Shown piece after piece: positions 1 to 10,351 of a stretch of DNA of 31,320 bases. Where the stretch lies: assembly GCF_000350225.1 (NCBI RefSeq), contig NW_005178488.1, positions 1-31,320 on the forward strand. Reading direction: 5' to 3'. The stretch's first letter is position 1. Every line of letters begins with the position of its first letter. The stretch is from Chondrus crispus (Eukaryota; Rhodophyta; Florideophyceae; Gigartinales; Gigartinaceae). Under the pieces are notes generated by a model. That model ran no database searches. It was not told the DNA's origin and saw only the letters and a list, made by a program, of their open reading frames with translations. A program made the position numbers and the translations under genes.

Positions 1-29
1 CGGCTAGCAAAGGCGAAGATCTAGAAAAC

Positions 30-257
30 ATGTCGTCAGAGGGTCTGAGCGGGAGAGCTCCTTCCGTACAAAATTCTAGGAACAGTAGCGTGAGGCGCAG
101 TGCTAGGAAGCGCTCTCGTACATCGCGAGACTCAGATCTGCCTCCTGCCAAGCGCCGTGGAAAGCACGCAGGCTATAATAACCCATCTTCGAGCAGCGGA
201 GTTGCAGGTGATACAGGGTTGGTAGTAGCGGAGAAGCAACAGATTAAAAGAGTTTAG
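30..257 (+). CDS. small basic Ser/Arg-rich ORF, unknown
   Basis: This ATG-initiated frame of 75 codons is rich in serine, arginine and lysine, with a basic cluster (SARKRSRTSRDSD, then PPAKRRGKHAG) resembling a nuclear localisation signal. No conserved domain is recognisable. The start is a plain ATG and the window begins only 29 bases upstream, so it may be the tail of a longer or spliced gene. Composition is compatible with a disordered Gag-like or chromatin-associated N-terminus, but that is inference. It could be a chance ORF. Confidence 0.25.
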   Translation: MSSEGLSGRAPSVQNSRNSSVRRSARKRSRTSRDSDLPPAKRRGKHAGYNNPSSSSGVAGDTGLVVAEKQQIKRV

Positions 258-1232
258 CTCCAAACCCCTCTCTCTTGGCATTTGTTGGCGACGTGACGCA
301 GATCTACAGCGTGCAGAAAACAGAGTAAGCTATGAAAGGTAAATGATAATGCGTATCGCCAACGGTGTGAGTGCTAGGCACGGGAGACATCCTGCAGTGT
401 GATTCAGGGCGCCGTCGAGACCAAATGGGGCGCGCATGTGGCGTCGACGGCATACACACACACCACCGATCACTGCGGCGTCTCCCGTTCTACCACGTCT
501 TCCTGCCTTGCAAGCCAGCCCGGCCGGCGGCGAGCTGGACCGAATGGTCGGTGCGCATGCGTCTGCGGTGCCACGCACCAGCGGTGGCGTCCCAAGAGCT
601 ATCGAGCCGAACGCAGCGCGAGAGGACAGCGGGAGCCTCCGGAGCAAGACGGGAGCGCTTTGGAGCGTCGAAGTAGCCTACGTCCCGGTCGGAGCAGCAG
701 GAAACGCATGTAGCGGCGGGCGGCCACGCGTGTTGCACCGAGTGCACCTGTCCTGTGCCGGAGCAGCGAATGTCCCAGAAGAGGCGAGGCTCGGATCCTG
801 GTCTTCGGCTTGGGATTGTGTACGACGATCAGCAGGAATGCCTGTGCTGTCGGCGGTTATTACCAGGCGCCCAGATCATCGTTCGCAGGGCTGCGAGGGT
901 CTACTCCGGAGCACGGGGTCATGGGGTCGGGGCGGCAGGTGACCATGCACAAAAGCGATGGGGTCTCTACGGGCGGGATATCTCTGACCCCATGCAAGGG
1001 GTACTAATTTTTGTGTAGATTTTAGAACAGGGTTATTGTTTTCTGAAATGGTCCAGTACATCGTTGAGAGCATCACCACGGGTAGGTGATGAAATGACCG
1101 AACAACAACCCTTGGCACGTTTTTTCTAGAACTCAATTGGCTGGTGGAAATTTGGTGGTTTGTGTAGTGCAGTGACCCTGCGCCCTTTATCCCTGGTCAC
1201 CGCCGTCGCGAGGCCGCGTTTCCAGCCTTTGA
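258..1232. other. no recognisable gene
   Basis: About 1 kb upstream of the reverse transcriptase relic. Several overlapping frames are open on both strands, the longest being an ATG frame of 168 codons at 436-942 (+). All are Arg/Ala/Ser-rich, mutually overlapping and without motifs, as expected by chance in GC-rich DNA. From 1020 the sequence becomes more AT-rich, suggesting a junction between two repeats. No TATA box, tRNA or LTR end was identified. Confidence 0.4.
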
Positions 1233-1276
1233 CACGTGTGTAACACGTGTGCTCATCCAATGTGTAAATGTACACC
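1233..1276 (+). repeat. CACGTG repeat unit, upstream copy
   Basis: Two CACGTG palindromes (1233-1238 and 1244-1249) are followed by CTCATCCAAxGTGTA. The 24-nt unit 1243-1266 matches 3357-3380 at 22 of 24 positions (the two mismatches are visible by eye). The unit therefore occurs on both sides of the reverse transcriptase relic at 1338-3241. Confidence 0.7.
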
Positions 1277-1337
1277 AGCCCCTGACATAACGGAAGGACA
1301 AGTCCTTCGGCCTGCACGATTCTTGAACACAACATCA

Positions 1338-3241
1338 GCCCCCGGACCGGACCGCCTCGCTCCAGCTACTAGCTCGAACGTCGGTCAGCCCTGAGGTAGG
1401 GGTAACAGGACTCTCCGTTGTCACGCGTCTTGTGCAACGCCTCGCCAGTGGCGATATTCCAGAAAATACCATCCCGCTCCTTGACGCTTCGACGCTGATA
1501 CCCATTCAGCCTCAACCGGGGAAAATTCGTCCAATCGCAGTTGAGCAAGCACTTCGCCGCCTTGTGACGAAGGTGCTGCTGCCGGCTTCGATTGAAGACT
1601 CTCGAGATCGCCTCCACCCGGAGCAGCTTGCCAATGGGGTGCCCTCCGAGATGGATGCAATCATACATGACTGCCGAATGTTGATGTCTCGCCACGGCCA
1701 TGATCCTAATTACGTTCTCGTCTCTGTAGATACCACGAATGCGTTCAACTTCTTCTCGCGACAGCACATGCTCAACCGTCTCCCATTGCAGTCCCCGAGC
1801 CTTGCTCGATTCCTTAATGTCATATATACGGGCACACAGCTCCCCACCTCATACTCCCGTCGTCTCCCCCCACCCTCATGCGTAGCGAGGAGGGGACGCA
1901 GAAAGGAGATCCCGCCAGCATGCTTATGTTCTCTCTGGCCGTTCAACCACTAGTTCGCCGAATAACGCGAGAATGCAATCTCCTTCTCAATCGGTGGTAT
2001 ACCGACGACGGTACCTTAATTGGCACCATTGAGGAAGTGACCAAGGCTAATCGCATAATCAAAGACAGTGGAGCCGGCGCGGGTTTTCATATCAATGTCT
2101 CAAAATCTCGCGCTTATTGGCCTTCTATGACGCCTACAACACTCCGTCCCGTATTGGATGCATTCCCTCTACACACGCTCGATGAGGGCGGACTGGTCCT
2201 CCTCGGGGCACCACTCGGCAATGACACGTTTGTCAAGGCCCACTTGCATACCAAAATTGAATCTTGCGCAGAAGCTCTTCGCCCTCTAGAAAAAATCCCA
2301 GATGTTCGAATGCGTTTTCACCTACACCGCTTGACAGGATCTGTTTGCAGAGTTGAGCATGTCTTCCGATTGACCCTTCCCACACTATCCCTACCGCTCT
2401 CCGTTCGCTACGACGCACTCCAGCTAGCGACCTACTCTCGTCTCAACAATGTTGTCGTTTCGCCTAGTACGGCGAACCAAATATGCCTTCCACTGCGTCT
2501 CTGCGGCCACAGCTTCACCCCACTGTCCCCATTTCTTCACGCCGCCTATGCCGCAAGCCTCATCGAGGCGGCCCCCAACCGCCTTCATGGCCCGACGCAC
2601 CCCTCCATTATTGATTACCGCTCCATGGCCCGCGAGCATATTGCTCATTTAATTGGTGCACTTGGCACGACGGATCAGCCCAGAAGTGCACACTGTAAGC
2701 ACGGATCCCCTGGTATGTTTGAACCAGAAGCCCTCTGGAAACGACCTGAACGCCCACACAAAATTTTATTTCAGGCTCTCCATGAGGCTTCCGCCAATGT
2801 GTACTGGGAAAACCCGCATGGGACTGCTTCCCTTGCCCCTCTCATTACAGCTCGATGTCAGTCCGCCGTCGTGCGCGCTACACCTCCCTTTGCGCTCCCG
2901 GTTCCGCTGCTTTCCTGTGCGCTCATCCTGCACTTTCCTTTCGCGTCTCTACTACTATGTGGTCTTCCATGCTTCGTCGCCATCTCGACTCGCCTGTTTA
3001 TGAGGACTCTATCACGCCGTTAATTTGCTCTCACTGTGGCCGCCCCATGGATTCCCGTGGCGATCACGCATCGATATGCAAGCATGAATTTGGAGTTGTG
3101 CGCCGTCATAACGCTGTGCGAAACTCCCTCGCACGCTATGCTTTCTGCCTTAGCTACACGATATGGTCCAGCATAGCCTCGGCTACCATTGCCCGTATGC
3201 CATATCACGGCTCGGCTTTATCATGTCCCACCCAAATGTGA
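1338..3241 (+). pseudogene. non-LTR-type reverse transcriptase with C-terminal zinc finger, frameshifted
   Basis: This is a relic of a retroelement reverse transcriptase, the enzyme that copies element RNA into DNA. The hits are spread over three frames. A short GPDRLAPA piece (about 1341-1385) is followed by frame 1, with the RPIAV motif near 1530, GVPSEMDAIIHDCR, and palm motif A with the catalytic Asp at 1729. A shift near 1840-1880 leads to EEGTQKGDP (about 1893-1913) and the palm motif C YTDD (1998-2009). Another shift near 2850-2880 leads to a C-terminal finger CSHC...GDHASIC followed by RHN (3026-3112). This RT with GDHA..C..RHN tail is known from many protist, algal and invertebrate retroelements, usually followed by an endonuclease, which is absent here. 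At least three frameshifts and no upstream domain make it a dead, 5'-truncated copy. YTDD in place of the usual xADD/xVDD is noteworthy. The RT identity is secure; the clade is not. Confidence 0.85.
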
Positions 3242-3294
3242 TTCTTTAACGCCCGTCCTGTGGTATAGCATCGGCTCCGCCTGAAAGTTAGAAA

Positions 3295-3300
3295 AATAAA
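3295..3300 (+). terminator. candidate poly(A) signal AATAAA
   Basis: AATAAA lies about 55 bases after the stop that ends the reverse transcriptase relic and just before the CACGTG array. It could be the 3' end signal of that retroelement. No poly(A) tail follows. Confidence 0.3.
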
Positions 3301-3308
3301 GGTTCTTA

Positions 3309-3490
3309 CACACTTTAGATGAGCCCACACGTGTATGCTGCACGCTCCCGTCTATGACACGTGTACTCATCCAAAGTGTACGCGTACACTTTGGATGGTA
3401 CCACACGTGTATGATAAGCGCGCCACACGTGTACTGTGCGCGCACACTTCGGAAGGTAGACCACGTGTACCATACGTGGCCACACGTGTA
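3309..3490. repeat. CACGTG palindrome array
   Basis: Six CACGTG hexamers start at 3328, 3358, 3404, 3426, 3462 and 3483, nearly all inside ACACGTGT or CCACGTGTA contexts. They belong to a unit of about 25 nt (ACACGTGT, spacer, CATCCAAAGTGTA) present in both orientations: forward at 3357-3380, reversed at about 3311-3334, 3385-3410 and, more weakly, about 3443-3470. The centre, 3369-3396, is a perfect 28-bp palindrome. CACGTG is the classic E-box/G-box core bound by bHLH or bZIP factors. The array could be a solo LTR or MITE fragment. The left edge of element A lies immediately after it. Confidence 0.75.
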
Positions 3491-3506
3491 TGACAGTCGT
3501 ATGACA

Positions 3507-5004
3507 CGTCTTACGATAGAAAAGATAGCCGAGGAGCAACGCGTGGATGACTTCTGCCAAACCGTTTTGGCGGGACAGTCCGAGTCTCGAGACTCCGCGT
3601 TTTTCGAGGACCACCAAGGGGTGCTCAAACGGAGACACCTCTTCGATCCTGATACCGTACAGGTGGTGGTGCCTCGGACGCTCCGCGCCAGGCTTCTTCG
3701 CCTGTGCCACAACCCGGCCATCGCGGGGCACCCGGGCCAGAACCGTATGTACTACGCACTTCGACGCGAGTACTACTGGCCCCACCTGGCTGGCTGCACA
3801 CGTGGCAGCCGCGGTGCGAGGGTGTCGGACCTGCGCGATGAACCGGGTCAAGCTGAGGAAACATCTCAATCGATTGAGATTGTTCCCAGCTACGAGGCCT
3901 CTCGACAGCCTCGGCATCGACATCTTGGGGCCGCTCCCCAAGACGAAGGCAGGAAAACGGTTCCTGCTCGTGATTACGGACCGCTTTAGCAAGCTGACGC
4001 AAGTCGTCGGGCTCCTCACGATAACCGCATACACCGTCGCAGTTGCGTTCTGCGAGTCGTGGGTGTTTAAATACGGCGTCCCGCTCACGTTGCCGTCAGA
4101 TAACGGACCGCAGTTCAACGCCAAGTTCTTCCACAGCACGTGCCGTGTTCTGGGGATAACTAATATGTACACATCGGCATACCATCCCCAGACGAACGGG
4201 CAAGTTGAGCGATACAACCGAACGATCGCTGCGATGCTACACAACTACGTAGGCGAGCATCAAGATGACTGGGACGTGTACGTGGGGCGGCTTACGTACA
4301 CGTATAACTCCCACGTACACTGCACCACCGGCACGACGCCGTTCGAGCTCGTGCTCAGCAGACCACCGCCGGAGTTCTCTCTTCGACGACCGGACGGTAA
4401 CGCGCCCCCTGCCGACAGAGGGGACCAACGCACCGAGTTCCTCAAGACCTTGGATTCGACAATCCAGAAGGCCTACGGGAGCCTGCGTCGGACGCAGGCT
4501 CGCTACAAGCGCGACTTCGATAAGCGCATACGACGGATCAACTCGCGACTCCGTCCGGGAGAGTACGTATACCTCAACCGCACCGACAGGGGGAAGACTT
4601 CGAACAAGCTCGCGTCCCCTGCGGTCGGACCCTACCGCGTCCTTGCGAATGACCGCCGAACCATCATGATCGATCGTGATGGGGTCACTGAGCGGGTCTC
4701 CACAGACCGCTGCGTATACGCGCCACCGCCGACGGACGCGCCACGGGGGAGCACAACAACCCCAGCTGACCTTGCCGACAAGGTCAGAGAGGGAACACAG
4801 TACGCTGTCGAGCGACTACTGAAGCACCGAGATATGCAAGACGGAACTATCGAGTTCCTCATCAAGTGGGCGGATTACGACACGCCCACCTGGACTGCGC
4901 GGACTCACGTCCCGGAGGAGTTGGTGTCTCGTTACGCCCAACGCCTCCGGAGACGCACCGGCATGGACCTCAACTCAAACGTGAACGCGGACGTTCACGC
5001 TTGA
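3507..5004 (+). pseudogene. Ty3/gypsy integrase with chromodomain (element A), 5'-truncated
   Basis: Integrase inserts retrotransposon cDNA into the genome. The frame begins with RLTIEKIAEEQRVDDF, directly after the CACGTG array, so RT and RNase H are missing. The zinc-binding region (HNPAIAGHPG...YYWPHL, about 3706-3790, then CRTCAMNRVKLRKH) is split by a frameshift near 3795-3815. The rest is one clean frame to the stop at 5002-5004. The catalytic triad is visible: Asp in DILGPL (3919), Asp in SDNGPQF (4099) and Glu in NGQVERYNR (4207). A GPY-like module (GPYRVL) follows, then a chromodomain at about 4798-4935 (YAVERLLKH, FLIKWADYDTPTW). Chromodomains mark the chromovirus branch and target integration to modified chromatin. 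Because of the frameshift and missing 5' half it is a dead fragment, although its 3' half is well preserved. Confidence 0.9.
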
Positions 5005-5012
5005 GGAGGGGG
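5003..5012 (+). other. candidate polypurine tract of element A
   Basis: GAGGAGGGGG overlaps the end of the chromodomain ORF, where LTR retrotransposons carry the plus-strand primer. A small hairpin (GTGAACG / CGTTCAC, 4981-4998) precedes it. A 3' LTR would be expected just after, but without a second copy its borders cannot be set. Confidence 0.35.
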
Positions 5013-8000
5013 CCCTCAACCGCTCCTTCGCGGATTAAAACGTCAGGCTGCACGAGCAGACCGGAAAGAGAGGCGTGAAAGGACAGCTGCCCTCATCGGA
5101 GGGTCACGCGATCCGACAACGCCCGACGTCAAGACGTATTGACGGACAGAGCCGGTTCGAGAAGGCGCCAACGCGCTGGATCGCATCTGCAGTCAAGCCA
5201 ACTAACGACATACTACGTCGCCGACAACATGCGAGAGCGAGAACAGCACGTACTGTCTTACGAAAACAAGGCCTCTCGGATGAAGAGGAGAGACCCTGCC
5301 GAGACCCCGTAGTCAATCGTCAGGAAAGCCTCCTCCTCATTTCAGTAAGTGAGATGGCTGCGCCGATGCGAGACGGTACGGCAGGACGCAATGCGAAGCG
5401 ACCGCTCCAGCCTTCTCTACCCGATAAGAGACCGATGGGGGGCAGCACGAGCGAGACATGGAGGAACGTTAGTTTTGCGGTTGCGAACCGAACACGGAGG
5501 ACGACCTCCGTCGCACAATTATTACGCCCACGCAGACCTTTCCCGCAATCGTTGCCCCAGGTAAAAAGCGGAAGGATGGAAAGTACGTACCGCCTTACGA
5601 ATGCCGGCTAAAGAACGACGAGTGGGGCGAGAACAATGCGGTCTGCCAAAATAGGAAACGCGTAGCCGTCGGTCAGTCCGTGCTGTTCGAAGAGGAACGG
5701 CCCTCGTGGTAGTCCGTGAGACGGGGGGTGGAGGAACAGCGCGGGTCCGGATGCACGCGCAATGGGAACACGCGAAGTACGCAGCGGATCGGACCAACCC
5801 ATCCTAGAATGGCTAAAAATGGACGGCGAAGTTGACTGCAGCCCGAGGTGCCAAGGGGCACCGACAGCGCATGCCCAATAATAACGGACTTTATGAGGGA
5901 TAGGAACACTACAAGGACGACTGGATCCGACAAGTGCACGTGAGTACCGCCAGTGCAGTACGACACGCGCCAACCCCACGGGTTCCATGCCCAGATCACT
6001 ACCGCCACCACCCCACGAAAATTACGGAAATTAATGGGAAAAATTGCACTGACGAACAAGGCACGGGCAGGACGCAGACCGGGCCGCCCGCTGCACGACG
6101 TACAACAATACCCAGGCAGCCCCACGAGGGTCCTGGTTACGTACAGAGGGACGGCCCCTCACGGGAAGGAGGGCGTGATACGCCACCGCCCAGTGCTCGA
6201 GGCGCGGTCGCTCAAATCAAAAAGGAATATAAGGAAAAACACCCTCTACTGTACGCGCACGTCTCGCGGAGCGCCTACACCCGTGCAGCACGAGGAGCAA
6301 GCAGCGGGAGATATCCGTGTGCGACTCTAAGGGAACGGACCAAGACGTGGTCGCGCGGACGCGACGCGACGCGCACACCCCTCTCCCGGCTTCCGAGTCT
6401 GACGTTTCACCATTTTTTTTGGGCGTACGCATGCAGGGTCCAAGAGATGAACGCTGGGGGCCGCTGATCAAGACCGCTACCAGAAACGGGGCGAACCGTG
6501 CCGGGGGGACGATCTTTGGGGAGAGAGGAGGCCTCGGACGCACGGCGAAGACCCTCGTCGCCCCCGTGGACTTCGACCCAGCGTACGCCCATGCCGGAAT
6601 CAAGAAGGAGTGTGCCACGTGCCCTCACGGGACCGACGAGCAAAGGGAATGTGGTCGGGGAGTAGAAGTCGCCCCGAACGAATCGGGCTTGCCGAACAGT
6701 TCTCGCCAAAGCTACTCCGCTTAGACCTGGCTGTCCCTCGAGCCCTCTGGTTAGAGTTTTAATTGTCCGTATGGGGCAGGGCTATCGAGAGGATGGAATC
6801 GCCTTGGGCGTCTCGTATCACGCCGCGACCGCAGCCATATGATCAAGAGAGAGAAAAAACTCACTGCAGCTCGTCGTGGCTTAAATCGATCGCAGCCGCC
6901 GGAAGGCTTGCAATGGACAAACACTCCCGCAGAAAGGGGATACCCAGTCGTGAGAAGAATTACGGGTCGTCAGTACTGCCTCGGGGTGCCCTGGTGGACA
7001 CTTACTTGGCAGCAAATCCGGGCATCTCACCCCTCTCGCTGACGTTTACAAGGCACGGGAGGCCCTTGACTCTACGGATCCTACCGGTCGCCTTGGGTTC
7101 GAGTGCTCTTTGGTAGCCCCTCGCACAGCTGTGAGAGACGATAGGGACTGAGCGTCGCGAACGCATGTGCAGTTGGCCGAAGGAAGGAACAAGGAGGCCG
7201 GCCCAGGCTCCACGAGTAGCAATGATGCAGCCCTCGTGACCCGCTAGGGGTCAGGGTAAGCATGAGGCCAGGCGCGTTTTGGATCCCGCCACTTCGTTAT
7301 ACGCGCGGAATGGTCACTATAGCTTTCTGCCCTGAGTCTATCCGGTTCTCGCGACAGCGCGGCATATTCGGGGTAACAGTGAGTTAGGTACTTAGGACGA
7401 GAATGACGATGACTTCCGCCTAACGGCAAGCTGTGCTTTCTACCAGTTCCTCAAGTGCTCTGCGATACGCCCTACCGCCGGCGAATGACACAGATGCACA
7501 CGAGGAAGGCATCGACGTTTCTACATCCGATCCTATCGCTGGGTCTGGACTCAAATCCGCCATTGTAATAGAAAGCGAAGGGGATTTGGTGGTATAGTCA
7601 GGAAAGCTAGAACCCATGAAGTCCCGCAGTACTTCACACAGCCTATACTTCGCGGTACGGTTGCGTGCATGCTCAAGCGCTACGACGAAGAGAAAGAGGT
7701 GCTGAACAGGTTAATGGCACACGCCCCGAGAGCCGTCATGTCGTACAGAACTTGCACGCTGGTCCACGGGGGGAAACGGTGGGAGGGCGAAAGACAAACT
7801 GCGTGATACGTGGACCACGGAGCCGACATGGTCACGATTGTACGCGTCTCTGAGGCGTGCGGTACGCTCATTCAGGGGAAAGGCATGAAGAGCTCGCTTC
7901 ACGCCTCCCTCACGGGGGAGAGAAGGCTGGAGTGACGTCCGATCGCGTCGCTAGTCGCGCTTCCGTAGGGAAGCGTCGAGCAAGAGAAGCCGCTCCACAT

Positions 8001-9409
8001 GCTCCTCAAGCCGGGAAAGAGAGTCGGGGGCCCTCCCGCCAATGGGAGCTCGTTAATTCGGGTATGTCGAAAATTGCCCATGCATGCTCCTCAGCCCCGT
8101 AAGGACCATTTGGCCTATCGGAGCTCGTCGAATTCCGGTCGAGCCGGACAACCATCTCGTCCGAGCTCGCACGTTAACCCCTCACCGCGTTTCTCCCCCA
8201 GATGCGCCGTCCACCTTGGACCAGACGAGGAGGTCGCCGGCAGAGAGAGGCGACGGGGGGAAAAAATCAGCAGCGGCCGTGAAGAACGCTGCAACACGGG
8301 ATGGCGGGGCGCCTTCGCGCGACTCCGTGCCACTCCTGTGCGCGTGGCAGCACGTGCCCTCACGGATCAGAGCACATCGCGCTGCACCGTCGAAACGGAA
8401 GGAGGGGACGAGGAGTTCGCGTCCCCTTGTTGTACGAGTACGACACTCGACGAACCGCCACTGTGGCTTCCCGCCTCCAGTGCGCCCGCTCGCCCGGAAC
8501 GACCGAAGACGGGACGAAGCCGCGGATTAAGACGAAGAGGACTACGACGCTAGCTCGAACCTCGATGAAACAAGACATTCCGATTCGTCTCGTGCGACGA
8601 GGCACCAGCGGGGGGCAACGATGATTTTGCCTCCCTGTCGACGGGGCGAGACGGCGACACCATGAAGTCGCGACGACCGCGAGAGTGTCAGTCAAGGAAC
8701 GCCCGACGTTCCTCCGTCGTCAAACCCCTCTTCGCCCATGCGAGTCAACGGCCCCGCTTTACGAGAACGGGGAAACGAACAAGTACCGTGCAGCCGAGCC
8801 CTCATGGCCGCTGCCGTGGGGAGTCGCCTCACGTCAGCCCAGACCCCCCTTTTTTGAAGTTGGAGAATGGGACGACACCCTAACGCCCGGCATTGCCGAG
8901 GTCTCTTCAAGTACGGGTGCTGCCGGGGTCGACGTGACGGCGCACCCGTGCGCAAGCCCACACAACGACGGGATCCAGCGTGTCAGACGCATCTGCAGCA
9001 AAAGAGGATCCGCCCGCCCTTGCGCATGGCGTGCACCACGGGGTATGAGGTCAATTGTCGCCACGGTATGACCAAACGTGGGACCGGACGGGAAGCTCGA
9101 ACCCCCCCGCGCAAGGGGCAATATTGAGTCTTCGATGGCTACGAGGCGTCGACAAGGCTTAAGGAGGAGGAAAGGGGCGCGGCCGAACGCGCTCCCCGAC
9201 TTCGACTTGAAGATCAAAGTCGGCAGGGAGCGCGCCAGAGCCGACGATAAGAACGTCGATGAAGAATGGCGTGTGGCAGCGACGACGCACGCCCGCGCCA
9301 GGAGGAGGCTTCGATAAGCACAAGAGTAGAAGAGAAAGAGATGCCCTACTGGCTTTTACTGTGGACGAGTCGGACCTCTCGAACACTGGACCACAACTTA
9401 TCTATGAGT
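5013..9409. other. GC-rich region without supportable gene
   Basis: This 4.4-kb stretch has many overlapping Arg/Pro/Ser/Ala-rich frames on both strands (up to 185 codons, e.g. ATG at 7999-8553 +), none with a known motif or a frame clearly preferred over the others. It should include the 3' LTR of element A, but no matching 5' copy is in the window. Faint coding-like traces include an acidic/Ser-rich run after a stop at 8531 (DEEDYDASSNLDETRHSDSS), an ATG frame on the minus strand at 7420-7617, and a plus-strand frame 9259-9453 ending near the unknown minus-strand gene. The phrase CACGTGCCCTCACGG recurs (about 6615 and 8351), suggesting diverged internal repeats. The region is most simply decayed LTR or gag sequence. 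Confidence 0.4.
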
Positions 9410-10351
9410 TCAACGGCTCGTGCCGTTGGAACGCCCCGCAGAGGCGGGACTAAAAGCGCTCGCGGGGCAATAACCAGGGTGCCGAGGGGTCTCCGAACCC
9501 CGCTTCCCGAACGAAGGCACGGAACCCGGTCGAGGCTGGGCGTAGTGATGCGCTGGCCCCATATAAGGCACGCCGCCTCCTCCGGCAGAGGGTCCGTACC
9601 CGAAGTACTCGTAGGGGTCTCGCTTCCCCGTGTCCGGCTGCGCATTGGAGGCAGGAGTCGCGGATGCGGGCACCCCACGAAGGGCATCCCGCTCCCCTCG
9701 GTAACGATCGCGCTTGCTAGCCGCCCGTTCGAGGAGGCTTCCCTGCTTACGGAGGGACTCGCGTAGCTCCGTTAAATCAGTCTGAACGCGACTCAACTCC
9801 GACGAGCCGGACGCCCGATCCGCTTCGATCCGACGGGCTTCCTCGCTTCGAGCTAAATACCAGTTCGCGAGCGTGATAAGTAAGCGCTCAACTTGCCACA
9901 AATGATCGCCCGCGTCCCCGAAAGCGCGGATTAATATGGGAATGGCCCGAATGTCGCTCCGTTCCAGCGTCATGCGGCGAACAGCAGTTGCGTGCCTTGG
10001 AGCGTGAGTCGGGGTCGCGTTGAGAGGAGGCACAGGGGGAACGGGACGACTGCCCGGGGAGCTAGGGCCGCCCATGAAGGCCGATGCCTCGCGGTACGGG
10101 CTTGTCCCAGCGAGTGCACGGGATGCAGGCTCGCTGTCTAAGTCACGATAGCGTTTTTTTCGCGATAATCGTGAGGCGGAGCCGACTCCGCCCCCGCCCC
10201 CGGAGCGCTGAGAAGAAGGCGCCACGACCGTCGGCCGTGCTACGAAGGCGTCGGAACGGTGGTCGTACACTAAGAAGGAGGACTGTATGCCGGTCGTGAA
10301 GTCCGTCCAGTGACGAAGGTGGCGATCTCCGACGTCACATGCCCGGTGCAT
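9410..10351 (-). CDS. unknown protein with coiled coil, second frame of a pair
   Basis: This minus-strand frame of 313 codons has its ATG at 10351-10349 overlapping the stop of the upstream frame as TGATG. I do not recognise the family. The N-terminus (MHRACDVGDRHLRHWTDF) looks folded, followed by a Gly/Ser/Pro-rich linker. A helical segment (RAIPILIRAFGDAG..LWQVERLLITLANWYL) and a charged heptad-like coiled coil follow at roughly 9700-9860. The C-terminus is Gly/Tyr/Pro-rich. In this frame, sensible residues continue a little upstream of the ATG (AEFLHVPWTYAFALDL) before a TGA. The two frames may therefore be one original protein broken by a single-base indel rather than two cistrons. The disordered, coiled-coil layout would suit a Gag-like or structural protein of a transposable element, which is inference only. 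Confidence 0.6.
   Translation of the reverse strand: MHRACDVGDRHLRHWTDFTTGIQSSFLVYDHRSDAFVARPTVVAPSSQRSGGGGGVGSASRLSRKKRYRDLDSEPASRALAGTSPYREASAFMGGPSSPGSRPVPPVPPLNATPTHAPRHATAVRRMTLERSDIRAIPILIRAFGDAGDHLWQVERLLITLANWYLARSEEARRIEADRASGSSELSRVQTDLTELRESLRKQGSLLERAASKRDRYRGERDALRGVPASATPASNAQPDTGKRDPYEYFGYGPSAGGGGVPYMGPAHHYAQPRPGSVPSFGKRGSETPRHPGYCPASAFSPASAGRSNGTSR

Noticed and set aside
436..942. ATG frame of 168 codons on the plus strand
   Set aside because: Overlaps four other open frames of similar composition and has no recognisable domain.
3354..3506. Plus-strand extension of the integrase frame upstream
   Set aside because: Translates the CACGTG array into His/Val/Tyr-rich repeats; not protein-like.
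3315..4244. Minus-strand open frame of 309 codons
   Set aside because: Antisense to the integrase of element A and to the CACGTG array, with no motif; the plus strand carries the DDE triad.
7999..8553. ATG frame of 184 codons on the plus strand
   Set aside because: Arg/Pro/Ser-rich, overlapped by equally long frames, no motif; chance ORF in GC-rich DNA is more likely.
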